A stretch of 18,612 bases of DNA from NCBI GenBank assembly GCA_003557565.1, contig PWOG01000263.1, forward strand, positions 1-18,612. Direction: 5' to 3'. Below, in pieces: positions 1-7,647 of this stretch; within the stretch, counting starts at the first letter, position 1; every line of letters starts with the position of its first letter. The stretch is from Desulfobulbaceae bacterium (GTDB taxonomy: Bacteria > Desulfobacterota > Desulfobulbia > Desulfobulbales > Desulfurivibrionaceae). The translations under genes and the position numbers were made by a program. The notes beneath the pieces were generated by a model that did no database searches, had not been told where the DNA came from, and worked only from the letters and a program-made list of their open reading frames with translations.

Positions 1-1
1 C

Positions 2-340
2 TTTTATCGCGGGCCAGCGGCCATCTACCACTGGCGCTCGGGCTGGAGCATGATCCTGCCCCGCAACAGCCGGTGCCCGCAGCTCGCCGATGGTGGTGGC
101 TGCCGGATTTATCCCCAGCGCCCCAGGGTATGCCGGCGCCCCCAGATTTTTGCCTATATTCTCGAGGACCAAAAAGCCGCCCAGTGTCAGGGCGAGGTCA
201 GCAGCGAACCGGTTTACCGGGTCCGCAACAAACTGCTGGCAGTGTGGGACTGCCCCTACGTACGATCCCTGCGGGACGAAATCGTCCATTTTGCCGAATC
301 CAGCGGCCTGGAACCGATCTTTCGCAGCAACAAGGATTAG
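2..340 (+). CDS. YkgJ-type cysteine-cluster protein, C-terminal part
   Basis: The reading frame is open from the window edge to a TAG stop, giving the last 112 residues of a longer protein. A cysteine pattern of the YkgJ (zinc/iron-chelating) family is visible: a Cys, then about eight residues, then CRIYPQRPRVCR, which matches the family's CxIYxxRPxxCR block. Further Cys residues follow in AAQCQ and WDCPY. Members of this family are thought to bind a metal through the clustered cysteines; the substrate or partner is not known. The first ATG in the window (position 50) is unlikely to be the real start because coding sequence runs through it. The stop overlaps the stop of the convergent cyclo-ligase-like gene by 4 bp, so the two 3' ends interlock. 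The family call is fairly safe, but the function cannot be stated. Confidence 0.75.
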   Translation, partial: FYRGPAAIYHWRSGWSMILPRNSRCPQLADGGGCRIYPQRPRVCRRPQIFAYILEDQKAAQCQGEVSSEPVYRVRNKLLAVWDCPYVRSLRDEIVHFAESSGLEPIFRSNKD

Positions 341-1053
341 TCCGCGTTTATATCACTGCCGCCGGAATGGCAAAGGTTTGATTTTTCTTTAAGCTGCCAC
401 AGCGGAGTGATGCGGCGAATTCGAACCGGCGGCAACTGCTCCCAGAAGATCGGCCAGGCGGCAGCAGCTGAATCGGCCCGGCAAGAGGTAACCCCTGCCG
501 CATCCAGCCGATAATCGGCCCGGACATCCCAGGGGTCGGCAGGCAGATCCCGGTCGACGGCCGGACCCGCGCCCACCACCGCCACTCCGGACGCCAGGGC
601 CCCGGCGGCGGCCAGAATCGCCGCCGCCAGGTCAAAAAATCCTTTGCCGTCGCCCAGCATGACGCCCCTCCGGTCAACAGCCAGGGCTTCACCGATCAGC
701 AAACTCAGCTCCAACCCGGCCAGTTGACCGGTGGTCAGACGACGCCCGTACCGCGGCATCCCCTTGGGAGTCACCGCCTGGGCCAGGCGAGGAAAGGCTA
801 TGGAGTACGGGGAAAAAAGGTAGAAACCGTCATGCATGCCAGGGGCTGGCATCAACAATGATTTGCCGTCAACCAGGGCGTTGATCCGGACCTGCTTGAG
901 CAGCGGGGCCGGTGAGACAAAAACGCCTTCGCTCAACCGATACGCTTCAAGGCCGCGCAGATTCTGGGCCAGCCGCCCGCCAGTGGCCGGGGACAAAACA
1001 GCCCCGCCGGCGTCGTAATGGCGACGCCACGACTCCTTGTCTCCAGGCCTCAT
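337..1053 (-). CDS. 5-formyltetrahydrofolate cyclo-ligase family protein
   Basis: This 238-residue protein resembles the 5-FTHF cyclo-ligase (MTHFS) family, which converts 5-formyl-THF to 5,10-methenyl-THF using ATP. The clearest sign is the block GVMLGDGKGFFD at residues 130-141, corresponding to the family's GxRLGxGxGYYD phosphate-binding loop. It is followed by a hydrophobic helix and by DPWD near residues 173-176, where MTHFS proteins carry their conserved C-terminal DxxV-type segment. An N-terminal RPGDKESWRR fits the basic start of the fold. It is longer than typical MTHFS (about 180-200 residues), with extra sequence at 15-110 and a C-terminal tail, so it may be a cyclo-ligase-like paralogue and not the housekeeping enzyme. 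It begins 7 bp after the stop of the dacA-like gene and is probably cotranscribed with it. The ribosome binding site is weak. Its 3' end overlaps the + strand gene by 4 bp. Confidence 0.72.
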   Translation of the reverse strand: MRPGDKESWRRHYDAGGAVLSPATGGRLAQNLRGLEAYRLSEGVFVSPAPLLKQVRINALVDGKSLLMPAPGMHDGFYLFSPYSIAFPRLAQAVTPKGMPRYGRRLTTGQLAGLELSLLIGEALAVDRRGVMLGDGKGFFDLAAAILAAAGALASGVAVVGAGPAVDRDLPADPWDVRADYRLDAAGVTSCRADSAAAAWPIFWEQLPPVRIRRITPLWQLKEKSNLCHSGGSDINAD

Positions 1054-1060
1054 TTACTTT

Positions 1061-2179
1061 CTAGAGTCCGGATTTGGCGGCTTCACTGAGCACCGCCCCG
1101 GAGGCGCTGGATCCGGATGCACGAGATGCGGAGCCCCGCGAACCAGACGCCAGCGAACCGAGGCCCGGATCCCTTCTGATAAAGGCGGAATCAACTCGGG
1201 CCTCGACCCGCAGACTGTCATTATCCAACTGCCGAAAACCGTATTCCACCAGATGAACAAGGTCGTCCCACATGCTGTTGCTCCCCATCAGGGAAACAAT
1301 CAACTGCCGGTTGCCGCGCTCGAATTTACCCACATAGGTCTGCCGTGCCGCCCGGGTATAACCGGTCTTGCCGCCTGCGGTTCCATTGATCTCCCACAGG
1401 GCTCGATTGTTGGTCCGCAGAGTCTGGCCGAAATTGGTGGGCACGGTGGTGCTGCCTATCCGGCGGGCAAACTCCGGGTTCTGCATGGCGCGGTGGAAAA
1501 TAATGGCCAGATCACGGGCCGTGGACTGCTGCCCCCGGGCGGTAAGGCCGTTGGAATTGCGAATCACCGTGTTGGTGGCGCCCAAAAACCGCGCCTTGCT
1601 GGTCATAAGGCGGGCAAAGGTGGCCTCGTTGCCGGCAATCCTTTCGGCCAGGGCGACACTGGCATCATTGGCGGAACGTATAAGTGTGGCGTTGATCAGA
1701 TCCCCGGCCCGGTAGGAGCGACCGGTCTGCAGGTAAATCTTGGAGCGGGGCATGCCCGCAGCTCGGGCGCTGGCAGGCACCAGCTCGGAATCCCGCAAGG
1801 ATTGCATGGCGATCAGTCCGGTGAGAACCTTGATGGTGCTGGCCGGTTGCCTGGGCTTATCCGGGTTCAAAGCAAATAGCAGACTGCCGGTGACGGGATC
1901 CACCACCACAGCTGAACGGGCCGAGATACGCCGCTCCAGCCGGACCGCCTCCAGGCTGCGGTTGAGGCCGCCGCCCGGACGGCTTTTGACCAGATCAACA
2001 TCGGCGGGACGCAGGACCACCGGGGACCGGGTGGATGATAAACCGCCGGACAGCGTCTCCGATCCGTGGGCTGCCTTGTGGGTGGTGGCCAAAGCCTGGT
2101 CGGCCCGCGCCTCCAGCCCCGACCAGCCGACAACCAGACATACACACAGCAGAACTTGCAGGGCCCCGGCGATACGCAT
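1061..2179 (-). CDS. dacA: D-alanyl-D-alanine carboxypeptidase (peptidase S11, DacA/PBP5 family)
   Basis: This periplasmic serine enzyme trims the terminal D-Ala from peptidoglycan pentapeptides and limits cross-linking. The 372-residue product starts with a Sec signal peptide (hydrophobic residues 5-19, likely cleavage after EARA at 26). All three penicilloyl-serine transferase motifs are present: STIK at 114-117 (nucleophile Ser114), SAN at 169-171 and KTG at 271-273. After the catalytic domain comes a Ser/Gly/Ala-rich tail (about 340-372) in place of the PBP5 C-terminal beta domain and amphipathic anchor, so the protein is probably free in the periplasm or loosely bound. The start is supported by AAGGAG 7 nt upstream. 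It leads a two-gene unit with the cyclo-ligase-like gene and is divergent from the alkyltransferase gene. The family assignment is firm; the exact substrate role (DacA, or DacB/PbpG-like endopeptidase) is less so. Confidence 0.93.
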   Translation of the reverse strand: MRIAGALQVLLCVCLVVGWSGLEARADQALATTHKAAHGSETLSGGLSSTRSPVVLRPADVDLVKSRPGGGLNRSLEAVRLERRISARSAVVVDPVTGSLLFALNPDKPRQPASTIKVLTGLIAMQSLRDSELVPASARAAGMPRSKIYLQTGRSYRAGDLINATLIRSANDASVALAERIAGNEATFARLMTSKARFLGATNTVIRNSNGLTARGQQSTARDLAIIFHRAMQNPEFARRIGSTTVPTNFGQTLRTNNRALWEINGTAGGKTGYTRAARQTYVGKFERGNRQLIVSLMGSNSMWDDLVHLVEYGFRQLDNDSLRVEARVDSAFIRRDPGLGSLASGSRGSASRASGSSASGAVLSEAAKSGL

Positions 2180-2263
2180 GCGATTTCTCCTTGTTTTGTA
2201 CTTGAAAAACCCTCACATCCCCAGTTAACTGCGCCACTGAAATGCTTTCCTAGCCTATAAAGA

Positions 2264-2292
2264 GCTATAGAGAAATGCCCGGGAAAAATCAA
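2264..2292 (-). promoter_or_regulatory. Candidate sigma-70 promoter for the dacA-like gene
   Basis: On the minus strand a TTGATT hexamer (2287-2292) is separated by exactly 17 bp from TATAGC (2264-2269). This lies about 85 bp upstream of the dacA-like start in an AT-richer island of the 258-bp divergent gap 2180-2437. Each box matches consensus at four of six positions. No comparably good promoter was seen for the + strand gene in the same gap; TTGCTC/TACATA with an 18-bp spacer at 2309-2338 is only weak. Confidence 0.35.
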
Positions 2293-2437
2293 GAAAAAAA
2301 TTAAGAGTTTGCTCTATCCAGCTGTTTTTTCTTACATAAACAACTGCACCAAAACCACAAAAACCACCATATCTCGTGGCCGTCCGGCCGGGCACCACAA
2401 CATCTTGGCCCAGTCGAGGATCCAGGGAGGCTTGACC

Positions 2438-3025
2438 ATGACAACCGTTTTTTTTACTTCCCTGCACTGCCGGCATCCGGAACTGGAATGCTGGTTCATT
2501 CTGGAAGAAGCCGGAGCGATCCACGCCAGTTTTCTACCGGCCGAGCACCGTCGCGGCCTTGCCATCCTCCAACGACAGGCGCTGGCGCCCCCCGGCGGGG
2601 GCGGACCATACCGGCTGGTGTCCTCGGCGCACCAAAAGCTGCGGGAAGGCGCCCGAGTGATCAACCGACGTTTTGAGGCTTACCTGGAAGGTGAGGAAGA
2701 GGACTTTTTACAGCCGCCGCCGTCTCCCTTTCTGCTGGCGGGCAGCACGTTTCAGCAGCGGGTATGGGCCCGGATAAACCGGATTCCCGCCGGCGAGACC
2801 AGAACATACGGAGAAATCGGCGAAAGTCTGGGCAGCCGTTCCCTGGCCCGGGCCGTGGGCCGGGCCTGCGGGGCCAACCCATGCCCCCTGCTGATCCCCT
2901 GCCACCGGGTGGTGGCGGCCGCCGGCCCGGGAGGATTCAGCGGGGGCGGCACCAAGATCAAAGAGATATTGCTGGCCAGGGAACGTCGCTTCTCGGCGGC
3001 ATACCATAAGGTCGGAACCTGGTAA
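2438..3025 (+). CDS. ogt: Methylated-DNA--[protein]-cysteine S-methyltransferase
   Basis: This DNA repair protein removes alkyl groups from O6-alkylguanine by irreversible transfer to its own cysteine. The 195-residue protein carries the active-site signature PCHRV, with acceptor Cys155. The preceding GANPCPLLIP (145-154) supplies the conserved Asn147, and GSRSLARAVG (132-141) is the helix-turn-helix recognition segment with the Arg that enters the DNA. RIPAGETRTYGEI (115-127) is the usual block before it. The start at 2438 is chosen because AGGGAGG lies 7 nt upstream and the residues encoded before it (from 2309) look non-coding. The N-terminal domain is degenerate, as in Ogt-type proteins. 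It stands alone on +, divergent from dacA and convergent with cheB. Its TAA stop lies inside the left end of a dispersed repeat (3022-3174), so the repeat provides the stop codon and the 3' flank. Confidence 0.9.
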   Translation: MTTVFFTSLHCRHPELECWFILEEAGAIHASFLPAEHRRGLAILQRQALAPPGGGGPYRLVSSAHQKLREGARVINRRFEAYLEGEEEDFLQPPPSPFLLAGSTFQQRVWARINRIPAGETRTYGEIGESLGSRSLARAVGRACGANPCPLLIPCHRVVAAAGPGGFSGGGTKIKEILLARERRFSAAYHKVGTW

Positions 3026-3174
3026 GCGTTCACCAGGGCCAACGAAGTGTTGATTTAACGGGCTGTAAACTCTCATCCGTGCCCCAGACGAGGCCTTGCA
3101 CCCAAGCGCCGCGCCCGGCGTACGTAAGCTTGGCTGATCGCCCGGAGGTGGGGTGGGTGCGGCTGTTCGTTTAC
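3022..3174 (-). repeat. Dispersed palindromic repeat, long subtype, copy 1
   Basis: This 153-bp unit is repeated at 7784-7935 with blocks of 25 identical bases (from GTGTTGATTTAACGGG) and 26 identical bases (from GCGTACGTAAGCTTGG). Inner ends GTAAAC (3065-3070) and GTTTAC (3169-3174) form an inverted pair enclosing a 110-bp core. Inside it CCAAGC (3102-3107) pairs with GCTTGG (3128-3133). Read on the minus strand it shares its right end and central block with the short subtype at 7527 and 18493. It fills the gap between the convergent ogt and cheB genes and includes the ogt stop codon. Confidence 0.85.
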
Positions 3175-3213
3175 AGAATCTGCCCCACCGCCTTGCTGTT
3201 ATTCAGGAGGTTA

Positions 3214-4254
3214 CTAAGGACCGGTTTCCAGCATCTTGAAAACCGCAGCGGGAATCTCCTTGAGCGGCAGAACCCTGTCCACCCCGCCCAGATCAAGGGC
3301 CTCCTTGGCCATCCCGTAGACCACGCAACTGGCCTCATCCTGGGCAATGGTGCTGGCGCCGGCCTGTTTCATCTTGAGCATACCCTGGGCGCCATCCTTG
3401 CCCATTCCGGTGAGGATAACCCCGATGGCATTAGCCCCACCATAAGCTGCCACCGAATTGAAGAGGACATCCACCGCCGGCCGCTGGTAGCAAACCATGG
3501 GTCCGGACTTGATGTTGACATAATAACGCGCCCCGCTGCGCCTCAACACCATGTGATAATTACCCGGAGCCAACAGGGCGGTGCCGGGCACCACCGCATC
3601 TCCATCCTCGGCCTCCTTGACCCGGATTTTGCACAGACTGTCCAGACGCTCGGCGAAACTGGTGGTGAACTTGGGGGGCATATGCTGAACAATCATAATC
3701 CCCGGCGAATTGGGAGGGAACTGGGTCAACACCTCCTTGAGGGCTTCGGTGCCGCCGGTGGAGGCCCCAATGGCGATGAGTTTGTTGGTGGTCCGGCTCA
3801 ACGAAAGCCGGGGGACCACGGAACGGGTCGGGGCGATAACCCGGCGCTGCCGGGTAACATCGACCCGGGCGGCGGCCCGGATCTTTTCCCCCAGCTGAGC
3901 GCTCATATCACCCACCGAGTAGGCCTCGCCGGGCTTGCTGATAACCTCCACCGCCCCGGTTTCCACGGCCTCCAGGGCCAGGCTGCCACCTTCGGGGGTC
4001 AGGGAACTGACGATGATCACCGGCAGCGGCATGTAGCGCATCAACTTGCGCAGAAAGGTAAGGCCGTCCATCCGCGGCATTTCGATATCGAGGGTAACCA
4101 CGTCGGGCTTGAGCTCGACTATTTTATCCCGGGCCACGTAAGGGTCGGGGGCGGTAGCCACCACCTCGATATCCTTTTCACGGGCCAGCTCCTCGGTGAA
4201 GACCTTGCGGACCACGGCGGAATCATCCACCACCAGCACTCTTATCTTACGCAT
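3214..4254 (-). CDS. cheB: CheB chemotaxis protein-glutamate methylesterase/glutamine deamidase
   Basis: CheB removes methyl groups from chemoreceptor glutamates when phosphorylated by CheA, resetting receptor sensitivity. The 346-residue protein has an N-terminal receiver domain (1-120) with acidic DD at 10-11, phospho-acceptor Asp56 in TLDIEMPRMDG, and Lys107 in SKPGE. A linker (about 120-155) leads to the methylesterase domain (157-346). Its catalytic triad is visible as Ser165 (GASTGG), His191 (VQHMPP) and Asp287 (GMGKDG). Length and layout are normal for CheB. It is the last gene of the che cluster, 42 bp after cheX. A clear Shine-Dalgarno is lacking; a GGCGGGG stretch precedes the ATG. 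Confidence 0.97.
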   Translation of the reverse strand: MRKIRVLVVDDSAVVRKVFTEELAREKDIEVVATAPDPYVARDKIVELKPDVVTLDIEMPRMDGLTFLRKLMRYMPLPVIIVSSLTPEGGSLALEAVETGAVEVISKPGEAYSVGDMSAQLGEKIRAAARVDVTRQRRVIAPTRSVVPRLSLSRTTNKLIAIGASTGGTEALKEVLTQFPPNSPGIMIVQHMPPKFTTSFAERLDSLCKIRVKEAEDGDAVVPGTALLAPGNYHMVLRRSGARYYVNIKSGPMVCYQRPAVDVLFNSVAAYGGANAIGVILTGMGKDGAQGMLKMKQAGASTIAQDEASCVVYGMAKEALDLGGVDRVLPLKEIPAAVFKMLETGP

Positions 4255-4296
4255 AACCCCGCCGTATCGTCAGTTCAGGTTGCATAGCCGCCAGCC

Positions 4297-4755
4297 TCAA
4301 TACTGGATTATCACCCAAAAAGGACCATAATCGGTATTAAACAATATCACTCCCGAATGCTCGAACAATTCGCGCACGGACAAATCATCCACCAGGTTCG
4401 CCTCGGGGATGTGGAGCTTGGTCTTCCCACCGGGGTCGATTCTACCCAGCAGGCTGCCCACCACCATGTTGGCGGTCTCCTTGGCCGCATCCATTATCTG
4501 CTCATTGGTGATATCTTCCTCGTCGGCGCCGAGAAAATTCATCGTGATTTTTTTGGTCAGACGCTGGGGCATGAGAAGAGAAACACTGCCGGATTCCGGG
4601 CCATGATAGGAAATATTGGCCCGGATGTAATCCTCGTTGTCGCTGAAGGTATCGGTTCCCGGGATCTCCTCAACGGGCTCCAGAAAGGTGAAAAACATGG
4701 TTTCAAAAACCTCGCTGAAGGTATCATAAACCACTTGGCGGAATTTATCGTCCAT
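4297..4755 (-). CDS. cheX: CheX-like CheY-P phosphatase
   Basis: CheX dephosphorylates CheY-P, ending the signal to the motor. This 152-residue protein shows the single conserved ExxN phosphatase motif of the CheC/CheX/FliY family at Glu93-Asn96 (KETANMVVGSLL), preceded by EDITNEQIMD. CheC has two such motifs and CheX one, so CheX fits better. The compact length (T. maritima CheX is about 155 residues) agrees. I chose the ATG at 4755 because GAGGA precedes it and the upstream in-frame extension to 4857 is rich in Arg/Gly and looks non-coding. It sits between cheY and cheB, next to its expected substrate. The gap to cheY is 128 bp. Confidence 0.85.
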   Translation of the reverse strand: MDDKFRQVVYDTFSEVFETMFFTFLEPVEEIPGTDTFSDNEDYIRANISYHGPESGSVSLLMPQRLTKKITMNFLGADEEDITNEQIMDAAKETANMVVGSLLGRIDPGGKTKLHIPEANLVDDLSVRELFEHSGVILFNTDYGPFWVIIQY

Positions 4756-4883
4756 GGGGCATCCTCTTGTCTGTCGGGGTCGCAAGCTCGGGCCACCGGT
4801 AACCGGAGCTTTGCAACCGTTATTGTTCTGTCCCCGTCGCCATCGCCGGAGATTCATTCTGGGGGCGGTCGGCGGGGGGCAGG

Positions 4884-5327
4884 CTAGAAATCCATACCTT
4901 TGTCATCCTCGGCAGCCGGCTGCGGCGGGGCCTCCACGGTGTGCTGGAAGGCCCTTTCCAGGACATCATACAAAATGGTTTTAATGGTCTCGGGCTGAAA
5001 AGGTTTTTTGATGTAGCCGTCAACCCCCAGCCGTTTGGCCTCCTCGATCCGGGCCTCGCTGGACTCGGTGGTGATGAAGATCACGGGGATATGACGGAAA
5101 TCATCATGGTTTTTTATCTCGGCCAGGAGCTCCATTCCTCCCATTACCGGCATGTTGATGTCGGAAAGGACCACATCGATCCAGTTGTTCTCAAGGATCT
5201 CCATGGCCTCCTTGCCATGGGACACTTCAAAAAACCGGCCCACCGGCACCCCGGCCATCTCCACCGTCTTCTTGACCACCGCCCGCATGGTCGCCGAATC
5301 TTCCGCCACCATAATGTTAAATGCCAT
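4884..5327 (-). CDS. cheY: CheY-type single-domain response regulator
   Basis: This receiver protein is presumably phosphorylated by CheA and signals to the motor or another output. The 147 residues show the acidic pair Glu9-Asp10 (VAEDSATMR), phospho-acceptor Asp56 (LSDINMP), Thr86-Thr87 (FITTESS) and Lys108 (YIKKPF). The position usually Asp12 in E. coli CheY is occupied by the ED pair as in many homologues. After the receiver (to about 127) there is a 20-residue acidic, proline-containing tail (VEAPPQPAAEDDKGMDF) that CheY does not need. The start at 5327 follows an AAAGGAAAA purine stretch. The in-frame extension to 5450 is rejected because it runs through repeat-like intergenic DNA. Neighbours are cheD upstream (212-bp gap) and cheX downstream. 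Confidence 0.92.
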   Translation of the reverse strand: MAFNIMVAEDSATMRAVVKKTVEMAGVPVGRFFEVSHGKEAMEILENNWIDVVLSDINMPVMGGMELLAEIKNHDDFRHIPVIFITTESSEARIEEAKRLGVDGYIKKPFQPETIKTILYDVLERAFQHTVEAPPQPAAEDDKGMDF

Positions 5328-5400
5328 TGTCTTTTCCTTTCCCGCGGTTTTATTCTGCCCCTGCCGGCTTACCGGCAACCCCTTCCAGGCCGCCTCTGTG

Positions 5401-5475
5401 CCGGCACGTACCGTAATCCCTGTCTGCAAAGCCGACCACCCGTTGGCCACGGTGATCGCTTACTTTAATCTGCCC
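5401..5475 (+). repeat. Decayed copy of the dispersed palindromic repeat
   Basis: Between cheD and cheY the sequence CCGGCACGTACCG (5401-5413), an ACCACC block, TGATCGCTTAC (5453-5463) and TGCCC (5471-5475) occur in the same order as in the short repeat subtype (GCCGGCTCACGTAC, ACCACA, TGAACGCTTAC, TGCCCC). The ACGTAC-to-GCTTAC distance is 52 bp here, against 57 and 58 bp in the two good copies. The left end is not recognisable, so this is a remnant at best. Confidence 0.45.
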
Positions 5476-5539
5476 TGCCAGTTCACCTTCTTTTTGTGCT
5501 CCATGGGCAAGGCAGCCGGAAGTCTTCACCCGCTTGAGC

Positions 5540-6019
5540 TCATAACTCGAACTCCCCGCGCCCGGAGACCTTCAGCATGGTCACCCCCGTGCCCACATCT
5601 ATACTGACGGTCCGGTTACCGGGCCCACCGACATCCTCTCTGGTTATCATTATGTTGTTTTTCCAGAATATCCTGCGCAACACCGCTTGATTACGCTTAC
5701 CAATATTAAAAAGACCGGAACTGTCCATGACCTGGGAACCTCCCACCACCTTGACCACCAGGCGACTCTTGACCGCCCCGTACTTGTATGCTTCCTTAAA
5801 CAGCCGCGGAATACCGGTATCAGCAAACATGAAGGGCTTTTGTTGCGCTTTTTCTCTGTCCAAGGAAGAATCGGGCAGCATGTAATGAAGCAGCCCGGCC
5901 ACCCGCGCCTGCGGATCCCAGATAATCACCCCGATGCAGGAGCCCAACGAATAGGTGAGCAAGACATCCTCGGGGTTATTGCTCACCCTCATGTCCGAAA
6001 TACCAACCACGATTTTCAT
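5540..6019 (-). CDS. cheD: CheD chemoreceptor glutamine deamidase
   Basis: CheD deamidates specific glutamines on chemoreceptors and, in systems with CheC or CheX-type phosphatases, takes part in adaptation feedback. The 159-residue protein carries the family's catalytic set: Thr22 and Cys28 in LTYSLGSCIG and His45 in GLLHYMLP. These are offset by one from the known T. maritima CheD residues. Other family blocks are GGSQVMDSSGLFNIGKRN (93-110) and the ending EDVGGPGNRTVSID (128-141). Length is typical. No strong Shine-Dalgarno precedes the ATG. It lies 56 bp after cheR and 212 bp before cheY. Confidence 0.95.
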   Translation of the reverse strand: MKIVVGISDMRVSNNPEDVLLTYSLGSCIGVIIWDPQARVAGLLHYMLPDSSLDREKAQQKPFMFADTGIPRLFKEAYKYGAVKSRLVVKVVGGSQVMDSSGLFNIGKRNQAVLRRIFWKNNIMITREDVGGPGNRTVSIDVGTGVTMLKVSGRGEFEL

Positions 6020-6075
6020 GTCGCTTTTATCCAGTCACCCCGGCAATGGGGTTAACATAATTTTTTGCCGGCATC

Positions 6076-6933
6076 TCAAGCTTTTTGATAAACCGTTGAC
6101 ACCGTCGGGACAAATTCATGCTTCAAACCGGTAATGCTCTCCGAGTGACCTATAAACAGGTACCCCCCGGGGGCCAGGGCCCGATAAAACTTGCTGACCA
6201 ACCGCTGCTGGGTTTCCCGGTTAAAATAAATCATCGTGTTACGGCAAAAAATTATATCCAATGTGCCGTCCCAGGGAAACTGGTCCATCAGGTTAAAGCG
6301 TTCAAAACTGATCCGGCGACGCAGGTGTTCCTTGACCCGGACATGGCCGGCCGCCGATCCATGCCCCTTTTGAAAATATTTCCGCAGATAGCGCTCGGGA
6401 ACCTTGACCACCCGGTCCATGGAATATACTCCCCGTTCGGCATGGGCCAGCACCCGGGTGGAAACATCGGTGGCCAAAATCCGGTAGCCACCCTCGGCCC
6501 GTTTTTCAAAAAAATCCTCGGTCACCAAAGCGATGGTGTAGGGCTCTTCACCGGATGAGGAAGCCGCCGACCAGATCACCACCTCCTGTTTTCTTCTCTT
6601 GCGAGAAGTCAGGTCCGGCAGGACGTGGGAGACCAGAAAATCAAAATGGTCTTTTTCCCGAAAGAAACTGGTAAAGTTGGTCGAAACGGCGTCGATCATC
6701 TGCACCAGCTCTTCCCCGCTGGTGTCGCGGGATAAATACTCGTAATATTCGCGGAAACTGTTTATGCCCAGAGCGCGCATCCGCTTGCCCAGGCGGGCGT
6801 TAAGCAGCTCCCTTTTTTCCGGCTTAAGATAAATCCCTACCTTATCGTAGACCAGCGCGCTGAACTTCTGGAAAAGCGCATCGGAAAGCCGGGTTCTGTT
6901 CATGTTGAAATAGTTGCTGTAATTGATTGTCAT
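6076..6933 (-). CDS. cheR: CheR chemotaxis protein methyltransferase
   Basis: CheR methylates chemoreceptor glutamates with S-adenosylmethionine and opposes CheB. The 285-residue protein has the all-helical N-terminal domain (about 12-85), then the conserved NFTSFFRE (86-93). The SAM-binding Rossmann part follows, with WSAASSSGEEPYTIAL (121-136), ATDVS (154-158), FNLMD (213-217), FCRNTMIYF (229-237, usually FCRNVMIYF) and GHSES (262-266). There is no TPR extension. Two starts are possible, 6933 and 6903 (MNRTRL); neither has a good Shine-Dalgarno, and I kept the longer. It follows cheW by 27 bp. Confidence 0.96.
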   Translation of the reverse strand: MTINYSNYFNMNRTRLSDALFQKFSALVYDKVGIYLKPEKRELLNARLGKRMRALGINSFREYYEYLSRDTSGEELVQMIDAVSTNFTSFFREKDHFDFLVSHVLPDLTSRKRRKQEVVIWSAASSSGEEPYTIALVTEDFFEKRAEGGYRILATDVSTRVLAHAERGVYSMDRVVKVPERYLRKYFQKGHGSAAGHVRVKEHLRRRISFERFNLMDQFPWDGTLDIIFCRNTMIYFNRETQQRLVSKFYRALAPGGYLFIGHSESITGLKHEFVPTVSTVYQKA

Positions 6934-6960
6934 GCACGTAGAAGCCGGGGCTTGCCTGGC

Positions 6961-7482
6961 CTACATCTCCTCAAATTGGCGCAGCAGACGTTCACCCACG
7001 ATACGATTGACATCCAGCAGAATCTTGACCTCGTCCTTGACCTTGGCCATCCCGAGAATATTCTCGCTCTCGGTGGAAGAGCCCATGGAAGGCGGGTGCT
7101 CAATTTCCGCCGCTGCGATATTGACCACTTCGGAGACCGAATCGACTACCATCCCAACGTAAACGGTGTTGTTGTGACCCTGAACCTCGGTCACGATGAC
7201 ACAGGTGCGATCATCGTATTCCTTGGAAGACATGCCGAACCGCAGCCGCAGATCCATAACCGGGATCACCCGGCCCCGCAGGTTGATTACCCCCTTGATA
7301 TAGGGGGGGGTATGGGGAACGGCGGTAATCTCCATGACCCCAATGATTTCCCTAACATTGAGGATGCTGATGCCGAACTCTTCGTTGCCCAGGGAAAAGG
7401 TAAGGTACTTGCCGGCCAGTTCACTGACTCCCTGCGCGCTCCCACCCCAACGGTCCTTCACACTGTCCGCCGGTAATGTCAT
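6961..7482 (-). CDS. cheW: CheW chemotaxis coupling protein
   Basis: CheW links CheA to the receptor arrays. The 173-residue protein is a single CheW (SH3-like) domain from about 24 to 165, with the family block VINLRGRVIPVMDLRLRFGM (65-84) and a C-terminal ILGMAKVKDEVKILLDVNRI region (142-161). The start at 7482 is set by AAGGAGG 5 nt upstream. The longer frame to 7545 begins inside a dispersed repeat and is rejected. It is separated from cheA by 455 bp of mostly repeat DNA, so cheW and the genes after it may have their own promoter, although none is clear. Confidence 0.96.
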   Translation of the reverse strand: MTLPADSVKDRWGGSAQGVSELAGKYLTFSLGNEEFGISILNVREIIGVMEITAVPHTPPYIKGVINLRGRVIPVMDLRLRFGMSSKEYDDRTCVIVTEVQGHNNTVYVGMVVDSVSEVVNIAAAEIEHPPSMGSSTESENILGMAKVKDEVKILLDVNRIVGERLLRQFEEM

Positions 7483-7526
7483 ATCCGCCTCCTTCGTGCG
7501 GGCTCGCGGCCCTGCCTGTTTTTTTT

Positions 7527-7647
7527 GTAAGCGATCACGAGGCACCGCCGAAATCGGCGATCGGGCCGGCTCACGTGCTGATGTACGCTTCGCCGCCGGG
7601 GCTCACCACAACCTGCGGCACCCTGTGAACGCTTACCTTTTTGCCCC
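7527..7647 (+). repeat. Dispersed palindromic repeat, short subtype, copy 1
   Basis: A 110-bp unit (7527-7636) begins GTAAGCGATCAC and ends GTGAACGCTTAC, so its ends are imperfect inverted repeats. Its 11-bp tail, ending in TGCCCC, is also shared with the copy at 18493. Nested inner stems are CGGCGA/TCGCCG (7555-7560 with 7590-7595) and CGTGC/GTACG (7574-7578 with 7583-7587, loop TGAT). The second stem uses one G-T pair where the other copy has A-T. It lies just upstream of cheW, within the gap to cheA. Confidence 0.85.

Noticed and set aside
1037..1879. Long + strand open frame (280 codons) opposite the dacA-like gene
   Set aside because: Gly/Pro/His-rich translation with no recognisable motif; it is the antisense shadow of a gene with all three S11 motifs.
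3079..4287. 402-codon + strand open frame opposite cheB
   Set aside because: It is antisense to a complete CheB with catalytic residues; its composition is that of a GC-rich shadow frame, and its beginning lies in the repeat.
5362..5377. TGCCGG/CCGGCA hairpin upstream of cheY as a terminator
   Set aside because: Six-base stem with no following T-run on either strand, and it sits inside the che cluster.
7483..7545. 21-codon N-terminal extension of CheW
   Set aside because: It begins inside the dispersed repeat and is basic and unstructured, whereas the internal ATG at 7482 has AAGGAGG at proper spacing.
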